Source of the DNA: RH-AL1 sp964247745
GTDB lineage: Bacteria > Pseudomonadota > Alphaproteobacteria > Rhizobiales > Beijerinckiaceae
Assembly (NCBI GenBank): GCA_964247745.1
Contig: CAXTVT010000018.1
Location: 1 to 52,908, forward strand
Reading direction: 5' to 3'
Length of the DNA stretch: 52,908 nucleotides
How positions within the stretch are numbered: position 1 is the stretch's first letter; every line of letters starts with the position of its first letter. This document shows, in pieces, positions 8,772-17,319 of this stretch. The notes beneath the pieces were generated by a model. That model was given only the letters and a program-made list of their open reading frames with translations, was not told the origin of the DNA and ran no database searches. The position numbers and the translations under genes are program-made.

Positions 8772-10258
8772 AGCTCGCCACCCTCGTCTCCCTGGTACCG
8801 AGCGGGGGCACCGCGTCATCCGTGCGCAATGCCCTCGACGGCAATGCGGGCTCCGCTTTCCGATCGCTGCTGAGCCGCATGGCGGAAGACGGCTCCGCGG
8901 CAGCGACGCCCGCCGCTGGTTCCGGCGCAGCCGCAACTGGCGCCGCAGATGTGATCGTGTCGGGCGATGACTCGAAGGGCAACGCCAAGTCGCAACAGGC
9001 GGCGGCGACTGCCGCAGCTGCCGAAGACGGACCCGAGCTTTCCGAAGCCGCCGCCGTAGCCGGGCTCGGCACCGCTGGCGGCACCAAGGTCGCGAACGGT
9101 GCCGGCGTGACCAGCCTCCTGACGCTCGCAAAACGCGCCGCTAAGTCGTCCAAGACCGACGACAGCGATCACGGCGAGGAAATCGCGCCGACGCCGGTGA
9201 CGGTCGCCGCCGTGGTCGCGACGACGAGCGCACTCGCCGCCGCCACGGCGCCGAGCGGCTCCGATGCGTCGGACGGCTCTTCGACAATCGCCGGTGGAGC
9301 GACCCTCGCCAGGGAGGCGGCAATCGCGTCGTCGGCCGCCGCCAGCGACGCGGTCGCGAGCGCGCCGCTCCCGTCGGATGCCGCGACGGCGGTCGAAACC
9401 GGCATCGTTCCCGAAACAGTGGCGGTGGAGAGCCATCTCGGCTTTTCGCGCGGCGTCCCCGGTGCCCTCCCAGGCACGGCGGGTGCAAGCCCGTCACGCT
9501 CTGCGAGCACGCAAGCCTCGTCCGAGCCGGAGGGTGCGGCGTCGTCCGACGCTTCGCTCGCTCTGGAAGACGACGGAGGCGCGGCGGATGCCGCCGCCAG
9601 CGGCACAGCGGCGGTCGGCGAGGTCTCGGCGAACAGCGTCGCGCACGTCGTGCCGTCCTCGTCCAAGCCGACCGCGGACGAGTCGACTCGGCTTGCCTTG
9701 GATGCGGCTGCCCAGGTATCGGCGGCGCCGGTCGTCGCAATCGTCGCGCCGAACGCGGAGGCCGCAACGCCGGTCCTGCAACAGGTCGCCGACAGCATCA
9801 TCGGCCTCGCCTCGGCCGCCGTACCGGACGAGAGCGGGCTCGCCAAACGGGTGGCGCCGGCCCGCACCATGGCGCTCCAGCTGTCGCCGGCCGGACTTGG
9901 AACGCTCACCATCCGCCTGCACGTCGCCGGACGAGCCCTCGACGTCCAGCTCGAAACCTCGGACGGGAACACGGCGGCGTTGATCGACCGCGACCGCGAC
10001 GCTCTCTCAGTCGCGCTCAGCGGCAAGGATTATCAGCTGCAATCCCTCAGCGTCACGACACACGATGCCACCATGTCAGGAGTCAGTTATGCCGAGCGCA
10101 GCCCCGACACCGGCTACGCCGGCTCGTCCGGTCAGTCCCCTGGCAACAACTCGTCGGGAGGACGTGCCAGCGACCAGGATTCACGCGAAGCGCCGCTACC
10201 GACCCGGGCGGAAGACGCTGTCGTGGAGCGCAGCGGCGGCTCTTCTCTGTTCGTGTGA
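8768..10258 (+). CDS. fliK: Flagellar hook-length control protein FliK (MotD)
   Basis: FliK measures hook length and switches export specificity from hook to filament. The 496-residue product is Ala/Ser-rich and low in complexity over its first 390 residues, as expected of the molecular-ruler part. It ends with a compact domain (about 360-435) reading MALQLSPAGLGTLTIRLHV and SVALSGKDYQLQSLSV, the Flg_hook domain. In rhizobia this gene was first named motD and later shown to be FliK. Its last 170 bases overlap, in another frame, the start assigned to the downstream transglycosylase. Confidence 0.88.
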   Translation: MKLATLVSLVPSGGTASSVRNALDGNAGSAFRSLLSRMAEDGSAAATPAAGSGAAATGAADVIVSGDDSKGNAKSQQAAATAAAAEDGPELSEAAAVAGLGTAGGTKVANGAGVTSLLTLAKRAAKSSKTDDSDHGEEIAPTPVTVAAVVATTSALAAATAPSGSDASDGSSTIAGGATLAREAAIASSAAASDAVASAPLPSDAATAVETGIVPETVAVESHLGFSRGVPGALPGTAGASPSRSASTQASSEPEGAASSDASLALEDDGGAADAAASGTAAVGEVSANSVAHVVPSSSKPTADESTRLALDAAAQVSAAPVVAIVAPNAEAATPVLQQVADSIIGLASAAVPDESGLAKRVAPARTMALQLSPAGLGTLTIRLHVAGRALDVQLETSDGNTAALIDRDRDALSVALSGKDYQLQSLSVTTHDATMSGVSYAERSPDTGYAGSSGQSPGNNSSGGRASDQDSREAPLPTRAEDAVVERSGGSSLFV

Positions 10259-10850
10259 GGTCACCGCCGCGCGCGCCGCGCCGGCGTTGCCTGTCAGCTG
10301 CGAACGCGAGATCGCGGGGGCGGCACGGCGCTACGACATTCCTCTCGCGGTCTTCTACGCGGTGGGATTGAACGAGACCGGCGTGCGTGGCCGCCTTCAG
10401 CCGTTCGCGATGAACATCGATGGCCGCGCCACCATGAGCGCGAGCCTGGGCGAAGCGGTCGAAGGGTTTCGCAAGGCGAAAGCCGCAGGAGCCCGGATGA
10501 TCGACATCGGCTGCATGCAGATCAACCATCATTACCACGCCGCGCGCTTCCGCTCTCTCGAGGCGATGTTCGATCCCGGCCAGAACGTCGACTATGCCGC
10601 CCGCTTCCTGCGCGAGCTCAAGCAGCGTGAGCACAGCTGGACCATGGCGGTCGCGCGCTACAACGCCGGTCCCGACAACGATCCGGCGCAGAAGATCTAC
10701 GTCTGCGGCGTCCTGCGCCGGATGGTGGCGAGCGGTTTCGGCGCCTGGACCGAATCAGCAAAGAATTTCTGCTTTTCTTCAGGCGTTGCAAAATCGTCGA
10801 TCAGCCCGGAACTCCCGGTCCGCGGGATCGAAAACGGTCCGCATGGCTAA
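10089..10850 (+). CDS. Lytic transglycosylase of the flagellar cluster (orf38-type)
   Basis: A predicted exported muramidase that opens peptidoglycan for the rod or stator. About 253 residues: a basic N-terminus, a membrane or signal segment near 43-64 (LSWSAAAALLCSCEVTAARA), then an SLT-like domain with catalytic Glu at about residue 96 (YAVGLNETG), GCMQINHHYH and the VARYNAG motif. It occupies the same slot as orf38 of the Sinorhizobium motility cluster, between fliK and rem. The start is uncertain: the ATG at 10089 gives a 170-base out-of-frame overlap with fliK, but no later ATG or GTG that would keep the export signal was found. Confidence 0.85.
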   Translation: MPSAAPTPATPARPVSPLATTRREDVPATRIHAKRRYRPGRKTLSWSAAAALLCSCEVTAARAAPALPVSCEREIAGAARRYDIPLAVFYAVGLNETGVRGRLQPFAMNIDGRATMSASLGEAVEGFRKAKAAGARMIDIGCMQINHHYHAARFRSLEAMFDPGQNVDYAARFLRELKQREHSWTMAVARYNAGPDNDPAQKIYVCGVLRRMVASGFGAWTESAKNFCFSSGVAKSSISPELPVRGIENGPHG

Positions 10851-11063
10851 CGAAAGGTTAAGATCGCCGCTCGCGGCGAGCGTCCGCCGAGGCGGGCGCA
10901 ACCTCGATCGAGCGATCTGGCGACGAACGGCTCGAAATTCCACGAAAGTAATCGTTTTTTAACGGACCCTGGAAACGGCTTCGGAGCCAAAGGTTAAATG
11001 CCGTTTACCCAAAAAAATTACGCTTTGCTTACCTTCGGTGACGACGCAAGGCCGGGGGTCGAA

Positions 11064-11789
11064 ATGCTGGTGATGGTGGAAGAGCGGGAGCTGGTCGTGG
11101 CGGGCTACGAGCACGGCTTCGCCGCGGAAGGCATGGCCCTCGTTGGTTTCACGCCCTCCGATTTCCTGAACTGGATCGAGAGCGCTCCGGCGACGGAACT
11201 GGCGGCGGTCGAAGCCTTCCTTTTCGGCGACAGCCCCGATCGCCTGGCCTGCGCCCGGGCGATCGCGCGTCGCGCCGCGGTGCCCTCGCTCGCCGTCGTC
11301 GACGCCAACTCGCTCGACACCACGCTGTCCCTCTTCGCCGAAGGCGTCGACGACGTCGTCCGCAAGCCGGTGCACGTCCGCGAGATCCTCGCCCGCATCG
11401 GCGCGATCCGTCGGCGCAGCGCTCACCTGGCCATGGCTACGGTGCCGGCGCCGCAGGCGGGGGTCAGCGTCTTCTTCGACGGGCGCGATCCCGAGATCGG
11501 AGGGGTCGCCCTCGAGCTGCCGCGCCGCGAGCGGCGTATCCTCGAATACCTCATCGCCAACAAGGGCCGGCGGGTCACCAAGACCCAGATCTTCAATGCG
11601 ATCTATGGCATCTTCGACGAGAACGTCGAGGAGAACGTTGTGGAAAGCCACGTGAGCAAGCTTCGCAAGAAGCTGCGCGCGCGGCTCGGCTACGATCCGA
11701 TCGATAGCAAACGGTTTCTTGGCTACTGCATCGAGCTCTCCGGCTCGCGCGTCGAGGCCGACGCCCAGCCCGTGCGTCAGGCCGCGTGA
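11064..11789 (+). CDS. rem: Rem-type OmpR-family activator of motility genes
   Basis: Rem is the transcription activator of late flagellar genes in rhizobia. The 241-residue product has an N-terminal receiver-like domain lacking the canonical phosphorylated Asp pocket (MLVMVEERELVVAGYEHGF, FAEGVDDVVRKPVHVREIL) and a C-terminal winged helix (about 140-225) with LPRRERRILEYLIANKGRRV and NVVESHVSKLRKKL. The start at 11064 was chosen because known Rem proteins begin about here; an ATG at 10998 would add 22 residues. About 210 bases separate it from the transglycosylase, AT-richer than the surroundings, so it probably has its own promoter. Confidence 0.9.
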   Translation: MLVMVEERELVVAGYEHGFAAEGMALVGFTPSDFLNWIESAPATELAAVEAFLFGDSPDRLACARAIARRAAVPSLAVVDANSLDTTLSLFAEGVDDVVRKPVHVREILARIGAIRRRSAHLAMATVPAPQAGVSVFFDGRDPEIGGVALELPRRERRILEYLIANKGRRVTKTQIFNAIYGIFDENVEENVVESHVSKLRKKLRARLGYDPIDSKRFLGYCIELSGSRVEADAQPVRQAA

Positions 11790-11826
11790 TGATACCCCCG
11801 AAGCTTCTCCAAGAGGTTCCTCGTCC

Positions 11827-13095
11827 ATGAGCCTGTTCAACACGATGCGAACGGCGACGGCTGGCATGCAGGCGCAGAGCAATGCGCTGAGCACGATCGG
11901 CGACAATATCGCCAATTCCTCAACCACCGGCTACAAGGAAGCCACCGCCGAGTTCGAGACCGCGCTCGGGATCAACGCCACCGGCGAATACGAATCCGGT
12001 GGGGTGCAGACCGACGTGCGCTACGGCATCACGACGCAAGGCACGCTAACCGCCTCGGACTCGACGACCGATCTCGGCATCAACGGCAACGGCTATTTCG
12101 TCGTCAGCAAGGACGGTGCCGGCCAATACCTGACCCGCGCCGGCTCCTTCGTCGCGGACTCGTCGGGCAACCTCGTCAACGCCGCCGGCTATGAGCTGAT
12201 GGGCTACGCGCAAACATCGAGCGGAACGAGCTCGACCCTCTCGGTCGTCAACGTCTCCTCGACCGCTCTCAACGCCCAGGCCTCCACCGAGGGGACCTTG
12301 ACGGCCAACCTGCCGTCGACGGCGACCGCGGTGACCGGAGACCTGCCCTCGAGCAACGATGCCGATTCGGCCTACACCGACAAGACGTCGGTGACCGTCT
12401 ACGATTCGCTCGGCAAGGCCGACGTGCTCGACGTCTACCTGACGAAGACAGGCGACAACAGCTGGGAGGCGACCGCCTACCATCAAGCAGACGCCGCCTC
12501 GGGCGGTGGCTTCCCCTACTCCAGCGCCGCAGTCGGGGTGAGCAACCTGACCTTCAACAGCACCACCGGTGCGCTGACGTCGACGACGAACGCGAGCGGC
12601 ATCGCGACTTCGCCTGCGAACAGCCTCAACGTCGCGCTCGATGGCACGACCACCATCCCGATTTCCCTCGGCGCGACGACGCAGCTCGCCTCGGACTTCG
12701 CCGTCACCACGGCCACCGCCGACGGCTATGCCGCGAGCAAACTCAGCTCGATCGCGATCGCACAGGACGGGACGGTCACGGCGGTCTACGCGAGCGGCGC
12801 CCAGGTCGCCACCTACAAGGTCCCGCTCGCCACCGTGACGTCGCCGGACAACCTGACGCCGCTCAGTGGCAACGTCTACCAGGTGAGCGAACAGTCCGGG
12901 ACGATCGTGACGGCCGACGCCAACTCTACGGGGATGGGCACGATCAACTCCGGGGAGTTGGAGAGTTCCACGGTCGACCTGGCGACGGAACTCACCAATA
13001 TGATCCAGGCCCAGCGTGGCTACGAGGCCAATTCCAAGGTGCTGCAGGCCGGTTCGGACCTGCTCAGCGTCCTCAACAGATTGACGTCAAACTAA
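11827..13095 (+). CDS. flgE: Flagellar hook protein FlgE
   Basis: FlgE polymerises into the hook. The 422-residue product has the rod/hook N-terminus MSLFNTMRTATAGMQAQSNA with the GDNIANSSTTGYK signature, central hook domains with DLGINGNGYFVVSKDG, and the C-terminal LTNMIQAQRGYEANSKVLQ motif. An AGAGG ribosome site lies about ten bases before the ATG; the longer upstream frame overlaps rem and is rejected. It follows rem by 37 bases and ends before a strong hairpin, so rem and flgE may share a transcript. Confidence 0.96.
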   Translation: MSLFNTMRTATAGMQAQSNALSTIGDNIANSSTTGYKEATAEFETALGINATGEYESGGVQTDVRYGITTQGTLTASDSTTDLGINGNGYFVVSKDGAGQYLTRAGSFVADSSGNLVNAAGYELMGYAQTSSGTSSTLSVVNVSSTALNAQASTEGTLTANLPSTATAVTGDLPSSNDADSAYTDKTSVTVYDSLGKADVLDVYLTKTGDNSWEATAYHQADAASGGGFPYSSAAVGVSNLTFNSTTGALTSTTNASGIATSPANSLNVALDGTTTIPISLGATTQLASDFAVTTATADGYAASKLSSIAIAQDGTVTAVYASGAQVATYKVPLATVTSPDNLTPLSGNVYQVSEQSGTIVTADANSTGMGTINSGELESSTVDLATELTNMIQAQRGYEANSKVLQAGSDLLSVLNRLTSN

Positions 13096-13118
13096 ATAGC
13101 ACCGAACGAAAAATAGAT

Positions 13119-13146
13119 GGCCGCGGTGTTCTCGCCGCGGCTTTTC
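13119..13146 (+). terminator. Rho-independent terminator after flgE
   Basis: The stem GCCGCGG (13120-13126) pairs with CCGCGGC (13135-13141) around an 8-base loop and is followed directly by TTTT. It lies 25 bases after the flgE stop and separates rem-flgE from flgK onward. Confidence 0.75.
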
Positions 13147-13183
13147 GTTGAGAAACAAGGTTAGGCGTTAGGGTAAACGGTCT

Positions 13184-13226
13184 GTCCATCTTTCTCGGCT
13201 AAGGTCATCTCTAGAGCGAGATGGAC
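13184..13226 (+). promoter_or_regulatory. Two mutually exclusive hairpins in the flgK leader
   Basis: GTCCATCT (13184-13191) can pair with AGATGGAC (13219-13226), a perfect 8-bp stem. Alternatively CATCTC (13206-13211) can pair with GAGATG (13218-13223). The two stems share their 3' strand, which ends 10 bases before the flgK ATG, so they could act as a leader switch on flgK translation. The pairing is seen; the function is inferred. Confidence 0.35.
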
Positions 13227-13236
13227 GAAGTCTGAG

Positions 13237-14727
13237 ATGAGTCTCACGAGTGCCTTGAGCATCGCGCAATCGGCGTTGGCGAACACGGCCGCGCAGTCCG
13301 CGATCGTTTCCAACAACATCGCCAACGTCAGCAATACCGACTATTCCAGGCGTAGCGCTAGCACGATCACGCAGTCGTATGGCGGTGTCACGCAAGGGGA
13401 GACGCAGCGGGCGACGAGCAAGGCGCTCTTGGCGAGCCTGCTGGCCGCGCAGAGCGCCTCCTCTTCGCAGAGCGCGTTGAGCGACGGCTTGACGTCGCTC
13501 GCCAGCACGCTCGGGCTCGACACGACGTCCAGCACCGACTCGACCGCCGCCACCGACACCTCGCCCGCGACCGCGATCGGTGCTTTGACGACGGCACTCC
13601 AGCAGTACGCGGCCGAGCCCGACAGCAGCGCTTTGGGCGCGGCGGTGGTGCAGGCCGCCAAGGCGCTCGCCACGAACCTCAATTCCGCCGCCGCCAACGT
13701 CGCCACCGTCCGCGCCCAAGCCGACAGCGACATGGCCGCTTCGGTGACGACCATCAACGGGCTGCTGTCGCAGTTCAAGACGGCGAACGATGCCGTCGTT
13801 GCCGGTACGGTTTCGGGCGCCGACACGACCACCGCCGCCGACACGCGCGACAGCATCCTCAAGCAGTTGTCGAGCCAGATCGGCATTTCGACGACGCAGG
13901 GCTCGAACGGCAGCATGTCGATCTACACGGACAGCGGCGTGACTCTGTTCGAGACCAGCCCGCGCACCGTGAGCTTCACGCCGACGACGAGCTACACGTC
14001 GGGAACCGTCGGCCAGGCGGTGAGCGTGGACGGCATTCCGGTCACAGGAACCTCGGCGGTCATGCCGATCAGCGGCGGTGCGCTCGCCGGCCTCGCCAAC
14101 CTGCGCGATCAGGCCAGCGTCAGCTACGGCAACCAGCTCGACCAGATCGCGTCCGGGCTGGTCTCGAGCTTCTCGGAGAGCGCCACGAGTGCGAGTGGCG
14201 ATCCGACCCTCGCCGGATTGTTCACCAACGCCGGCAGCTCGACTTTGCCGACGTCGGCAACGGGGCTCGCCGCCTCCATCACGGTGAACACCCGGGTCGA
14301 TCCCTCGGCCGGCGGCGACGTCACGCGGCTTCGCGACGGCAACGTGTCGAGCGACGATTCCGCTTACACCTCGAACACGACGGGCGCGGCGTCCTATTCG
14401 GATCGCCTCGATGCGCTTTCGACCGCACTGTCCGCCTCGCAATCCTTCGATGCGACGACGGGTGGCGTCGCCTCCGGCTCGGTCGCCGACTACGCCGCGT
14501 CGTCCGTGAGCTGGATCTCGGCGCAGCGCCAGACGACCTCCAGCGCGGTGACCTCGACGAGCGCGGTGGCCGCTTCGGCCACGACGGCGCTCTCCAACGC
14601 CACGGGGGTCAACCTCGACGACCAGCTCTCCAGCATGCTCGACATCGAGCACGCCTACCAGGCCTCGGCGCAGCTGATGAATACGGTGAACACCATGTAC
14701 GCTTCGCTCATCCAGGCCTTCAACTAG
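13237..14727 (+). CDS. flgK: Hook-filament junction protein FlgK (HAP1)
   Basis: FlgK is the first hook-filament junction protein. The 496-residue product begins MSLTSALSIAQSALANTAAQ with the SNNIANVSNTDYSRR signature common to flagellar axial proteins, has a long Ser/Thr/Ala-rich middle, and ends with the conserved NLDDQLSSMLDIEHAYQASA and LMNTVNTMYASLIQAFN. It is shorter than the enterobacterial protein, as usual in rhizobia. flgL starts four bases after its stop. The leader carries the alternative hairpins described at 13184-13226. Confidence 0.94.
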   Translation: MSLTSALSIAQSALANTAAQSAIVSNNIANVSNTDYSRRSASTITQSYGGVTQGETQRATSKALLASLLAAQSASSSQSALSDGLTSLASTLGLDTTSSTDSTAATDTSPATAIGALTTALQQYAAEPDSSALGAAVVQAAKALATNLNSAAANVATVRAQADSDMAASVTTINGLLSQFKTANDAVVAGTVSGADTTTAADTRDSILKQLSSQIGISTTQGSNGSMSIYTDSGVTLFETSPRTVSFTPTTSYTSGTVGQAVSVDGIPVTGTSAVMPISGGALAGLANLRDQASVSYGNQLDQIASGLVSSFSESATSASGDPTLAGLFTNAGSSTLPTSATGLAASITVNTRVDPSAGGDVTRLRDGNVSSDDSAYTSNTTGAASYSDRLDALSTALSASQSFDATTGGVASGSVADYAASSVSWISAQRQTTSSAVTSTSAVAASATTALSNATGVNLDDQLSSMLDIEHAYQASAQLMNTVNTMYASLIQAFN

Positions 14728-14731
14728 CGCC

Positions 14732-15775
14732 ATGACCTACATCTCCTCCTCGTCGGTACTCTCCTCCATCCGCCAGTCGGTGCTGCAGGCCCAGGCCGGC
14801 CTGACGCAGGCGCAGACCGAGATCTCCAGCGGGACGCAGGCCGATATCGGCGTCTACCTCGGAGCCAGCACCGGTGCGTCGGTCTCGATGAAGAACCAGA
14901 TCGATGCGCTCGACAGCTATACGACCACGAATGGTCTGGCCTCGACGCGCCTCGACACGACGGCGACGGCGTTGACCTCGATGGTCTCGCTCGCGCAGAC
15001 GATCTCGGCATCGCTCGTGTCCGCCTCGTCGACGGGCGGTTCGACGACCGCTCTTCAAGCCACCGGCTCATCGGGACTGCAGGCCCTGCTCTCGGAACTC
15101 AACACGTCGGTCGGTGATCAGTACGTCTTCGGGGGCAACAATACGGGCACGACGCCGGCGACCGACTATTCGTCAACGTCGACCGCAAAGACCGCCGTCG
15201 ACGCGTCCTTTAGCCAGACGTTCGGTTTCTCTCAAACCAGCGATAGCGCCTCGACGATCTCGGACAGCGCCATGACGAGCTATCTGAACGGCTCGTTCGC
15301 CGACCAATTCAGCGACTCCAACTGGTCGGCGAACTGGTCGCAGGCCTCCAGCACCACGATCTCGAGCAAGATCGCGCCGTCACAGACCGCGACCACCTCC
15401 GTCAGCGCCAATGAGACCGCGTTTCGCCAGATCGCCGAAGCGTACACCATGCTGAGCGAGTTCACCGGATCCAACATGAGCGACGATGCCAAGGCGGCCG
15501 TCGTCACCAAGGCGACGACGCTGATGAACACCGGCCTCGCCGCACTCAATCAGGTTCAGACCGGCGTCGGCATCACCCAGGCGGCGATCACGTCCACCGA
15601 CACGGGACTGAGCGCACAGACGACGCTGCTCAAGAGCGATGTGTCGGATGTCGAGGACGTCGACACCTATGCGCTCAACACGCGCGTGACGACCCTGCAG
15701 ACGCAGCTCCAGGCCTCCTACGAACTGACCTCGCGGCTGCAGACCCTCAGCCTTACCAACTACCTGACCCAGTGA
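14732..15775 (+). CDS. flgL: Hook-filament junction protein FlgL (HAP3)
   Basis: FlgL connects FlgK to the filament. The 347-residue product is flagellin-like at both ends: an N-terminal SSIRQSVLQAQAGLTQAQTE helix and EISSGTQADIGVYLG loop, a central VGDQYVFGGNNTGTTP motif typical of FlgL, and a C-terminal LQASYELTSRLQTLSLTNYL helix. It lies between flgK (4-base gap) and flaF (9-base gap), a conserved order in rhizobia, and is surely co-transcribed with them. Confidence 0.93.
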   Translation: MTYISSSSVLSSIRQSVLQAQAGLTQAQTEISSGTQADIGVYLGASTGASVSMKNQIDALDSYTTTNGLASTRLDTTATALTSMVSLAQTISASLVSASSTGGSTTALQATGSSGLQALLSELNTSVGDQYVFGGNNTGTTPATDYSSTSTAKTAVDASFSQTFGFSQTSDSASTISDSAMTSYLNGSFADQFSDSNWSANWSQASSTTISSKIAPSQTATTSVSANETAFRQIAEAYTMLSEFTGSNMSDDAKAAVVTKATTLMNTGLAALNQVQTGVGITQAAITSTDTGLSAQTTLLKSDVSDVEDVDTYALNTRVTTLQTQLQASYELTSRLQTLSLTNYLTQ

Positions 15776-15783
15776 GCCAACGC

Positions 15784-16131
15784 ATGTATCAGGCGTGTTA
15801 CGATGAAGTTCTCGAAGACGATCAGGCCGCGGCCCGCCGCGTCGAGTTCCAGGCGCTCGATCGCTGCGTCTTCCTTCTCGGCAAGGCGGAGACGGCCGGG
15901 GTGCCGTCGCGCGAGAGCGTCGACGCGCTGCACTGGACGGTGCAGCTCTGGCAGACCTTCCTCATCGAACTGGCCGACGACGCCAACGTGCTGCCGACCG
16001 AGCTGCGGGCCAAACTGATATCGATCGGCATTTGGATCCTCAAGCAGGCGGACTCGATCCGGCTCGGACGCTCGAAAGATTTCGCGGCTATTTCCGGCAT
16101 CTGCGCGATCGTGCGCGACGGCCTGCGCTGA
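15784..16131 (+). CDS. flaF: Flagellin biosynthesis regulator FlaF
   Basis: FlaF is a small cytosolic protein that promotes flagellin synthesis and counteracts FlbT in alphaproteobacteria. The 115-residue product begins MYQACYDEVLEDDQAAARR and contains HWTVQLWQTFLIELADDANV and LRAKLISIGIWILKQADSIR, all family hallmarks. ATG 15784 was chosen because family members begin MYQ; a GTG at 15772 overlaps the flgL stop. It is followed ten bases later by flbT, its usual functional partner. Confidence 0.92.
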   Translation: MYQACYDEVLEDDQAAARRVEFQALDRCVFLLGKAETAGVPSRESVDALHWTVQLWQTFLIELADDANVLPTELRAKLISIGIWILKQADSIRLGRSKDFAAISGICAIVRDGLR

Positions 16132-16141
16132 GAGCGGACCG

Positions 16142-16561
16142 ATGCACATCAACCTTCGCGCCGGCGAGAAGCTGTACCTGAACGGGGCCGTGTTGCGCGC
16201 CGACCGCAAGGTCTCGCTCGAGCTGATGAACGACGCGGCCTTTCTCCTTGAGGCCCATGTGATAAGTCCGGAGACGGCGACGACGCCGTTGCGCCAGTTG
16301 TACTTCATCGTACAAATGATGCTCATGAATCCACAGGACGCCGCGCAGGCACGTCGAGTGTTCGCGGGCAGCCTCGATGCCATGCTCGTCGCCTACGACG
16401 ATCTGGTGGTGCAGGACGTTCTCGCGACCTGTGCCAAGCTGGTCGCGAAGGATCGCTTCTTCGACGCACTGAAAGCGCTACGTGGCGCCTTCGCTTTGGA
16501 CGACACGCTCCTCGGACGTATGCCGGGGCCGCCGAGGTCAGCTTCGCAAAAGGCCGCTTGA
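16142..16561 (+). CDS. flbT: Flagellin translational repressor FlbT
   Basis: In Caulobacter, FlbT binds the 5' untranslated region of flagellin mRNA and promotes its decay until the hook is complete. The 139-residue product starts MHINLRAGEKLYLNGAVLRA and has the family's conserved LYFIVQMMLMNPQDAAQA region. A target in the fliC leader at about 200-394 is expected but no motif could be verified by eye. The C-terminal PPRSASQKAA is variable. It lies in the flaF-flbT-flgD order seen in Sinorhizobium. Confidence 0.93.
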   Translation: MHINLRAGEKLYLNGAVLRADRKVSLELMNDAAFLLEAHVISPETATTPLRQLYFIVQMMLMNPQDAAQARRVFAGSLDAMLVAYDDLVVQDVLATCAKLVAKDRFFDALKALRGAFALDDTLLGRMPGPPRSASQKAA

Positions 16562-16615
16562 CTAGGTTCCATGGAAGGGCTCGAGCGCCCCGCGAGACTC
16601 TCCCGGAATGCAATC

Positions 16616-17035
16616 ATGCAAGTGACCACGACGACGGCCGCCGGCACCACCAGTTCGACCGCCTCGACCTCTGCCGCGGCGTCGACGGCTTCGACGTCCT
16701 CCGCGACGGCGGCGACGGTCGATTACAACAGCTTTTTGCAACTTCTGGTCGCGGAACTGCAGAACCAGGATCCGACGAATCCCGCCGATCCGACCCAATA
16801 TATGAGCCAGCTCGCCTCTTTCTCGGCGGTGGGGCAAACGATCCAGACCAACACAAAGCTCGACACGCTACTCACCTCGAGCGCGCTGACGCAGGCCGAA
16901 GAAACCGTGGGTCGCACGGTGACCTCCGCCGACGGCGGCACCACCGGTACCGTGACGTCGGTCGCGATCGGCACCGGCGGCACCGTCACCGCGACGCTCT
17001 CTACCGGCAAGACGGTGGTGATGGCAGCGGCGTGA
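16616..17035 (+). CDS. flgD: Short flagellar hook-capping protein FlgD
   Basis: FlgD caps the growing hook and guides FlgE assembly. The 139-residue product has a Thr/Ser/Ala-rich N-terminus and the conserved core YNSFLQLLVAELQNQDPTNP followed by TQYMSQLASFSAVGQTIQTN. It lacks most of the C-terminal Ig-like/Tudor part found in the roughly 220-residue enterobacterial protein, as is usual for rhizobial FlgD. The ATG at 16616 is preferred over an in-frame ATG at 16571 because it has a GGAA site at good spacing and avoids an unusual basic extension. Confidence 0.9.
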   Translation: MQVTTTTAAGTTSSTASTSAAASTASTSSATAATVDYNSFLQLLVAELQNQDPTNPADPTQYMSQLASFSAVGQTIQTNTKLDTLLTSSALTQAEETVGRTVTSADGGTTGTVTSVAIGTGGTVTATLSTGKTVVMAAA

Positions 17036-17045
17036 CGGTGAGTTC

Positions 17046-17312
17046 GTGAACGAGGCCGACGCGCTCGAGATCGTCCAGCACGCCATCTGGACGGTCATGG
17101 CCTCGGCGGGACCGGCAGTCGCGGTGGCCATGATCGTGGGATTGGTGGTGGCGCTGTTCCAGGCGCTGACGCAGATCCAGGAGATGACGCTCACCTTCGT
17201 GCCGAAGATCGTCGCCGTGCTGCTGGTCACGGCACTGACCGCGTCCTTCATCGGAGCCCAGATCTTCACCTTCACGAGCGAGGTCTACGCACGCATCGAG
17301 AAGGGGTTCTAA
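17046..17312 (+). CDS. fliQ: Flagellar export protein FliQ
   Basis: FliQ is a small subunit of the flagellar export gate. The 88-residue product (GTG start) has two membrane helices, about 15-40 (IWTVMASAGPAVAVAMIVGL) and 52-75, separated by the conserved FQALTQIQEMTLTFVPKIV loop. It is the last flagellar gene in the window; flhA, fliR and flhB, which normally follow in rhizobia, are absent and the next gene is on the other strand. Confidence 0.95.
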   Translation: MNEADALEIVQHAIWTVMASAGPAVAVAMIVGLVVALFQALTQIQEMTLTFVPKIVAVLLVTALTASFIGAQIFTFTSEVYARIEKGF

Positions 17313-17319
17313 GTGGAAG

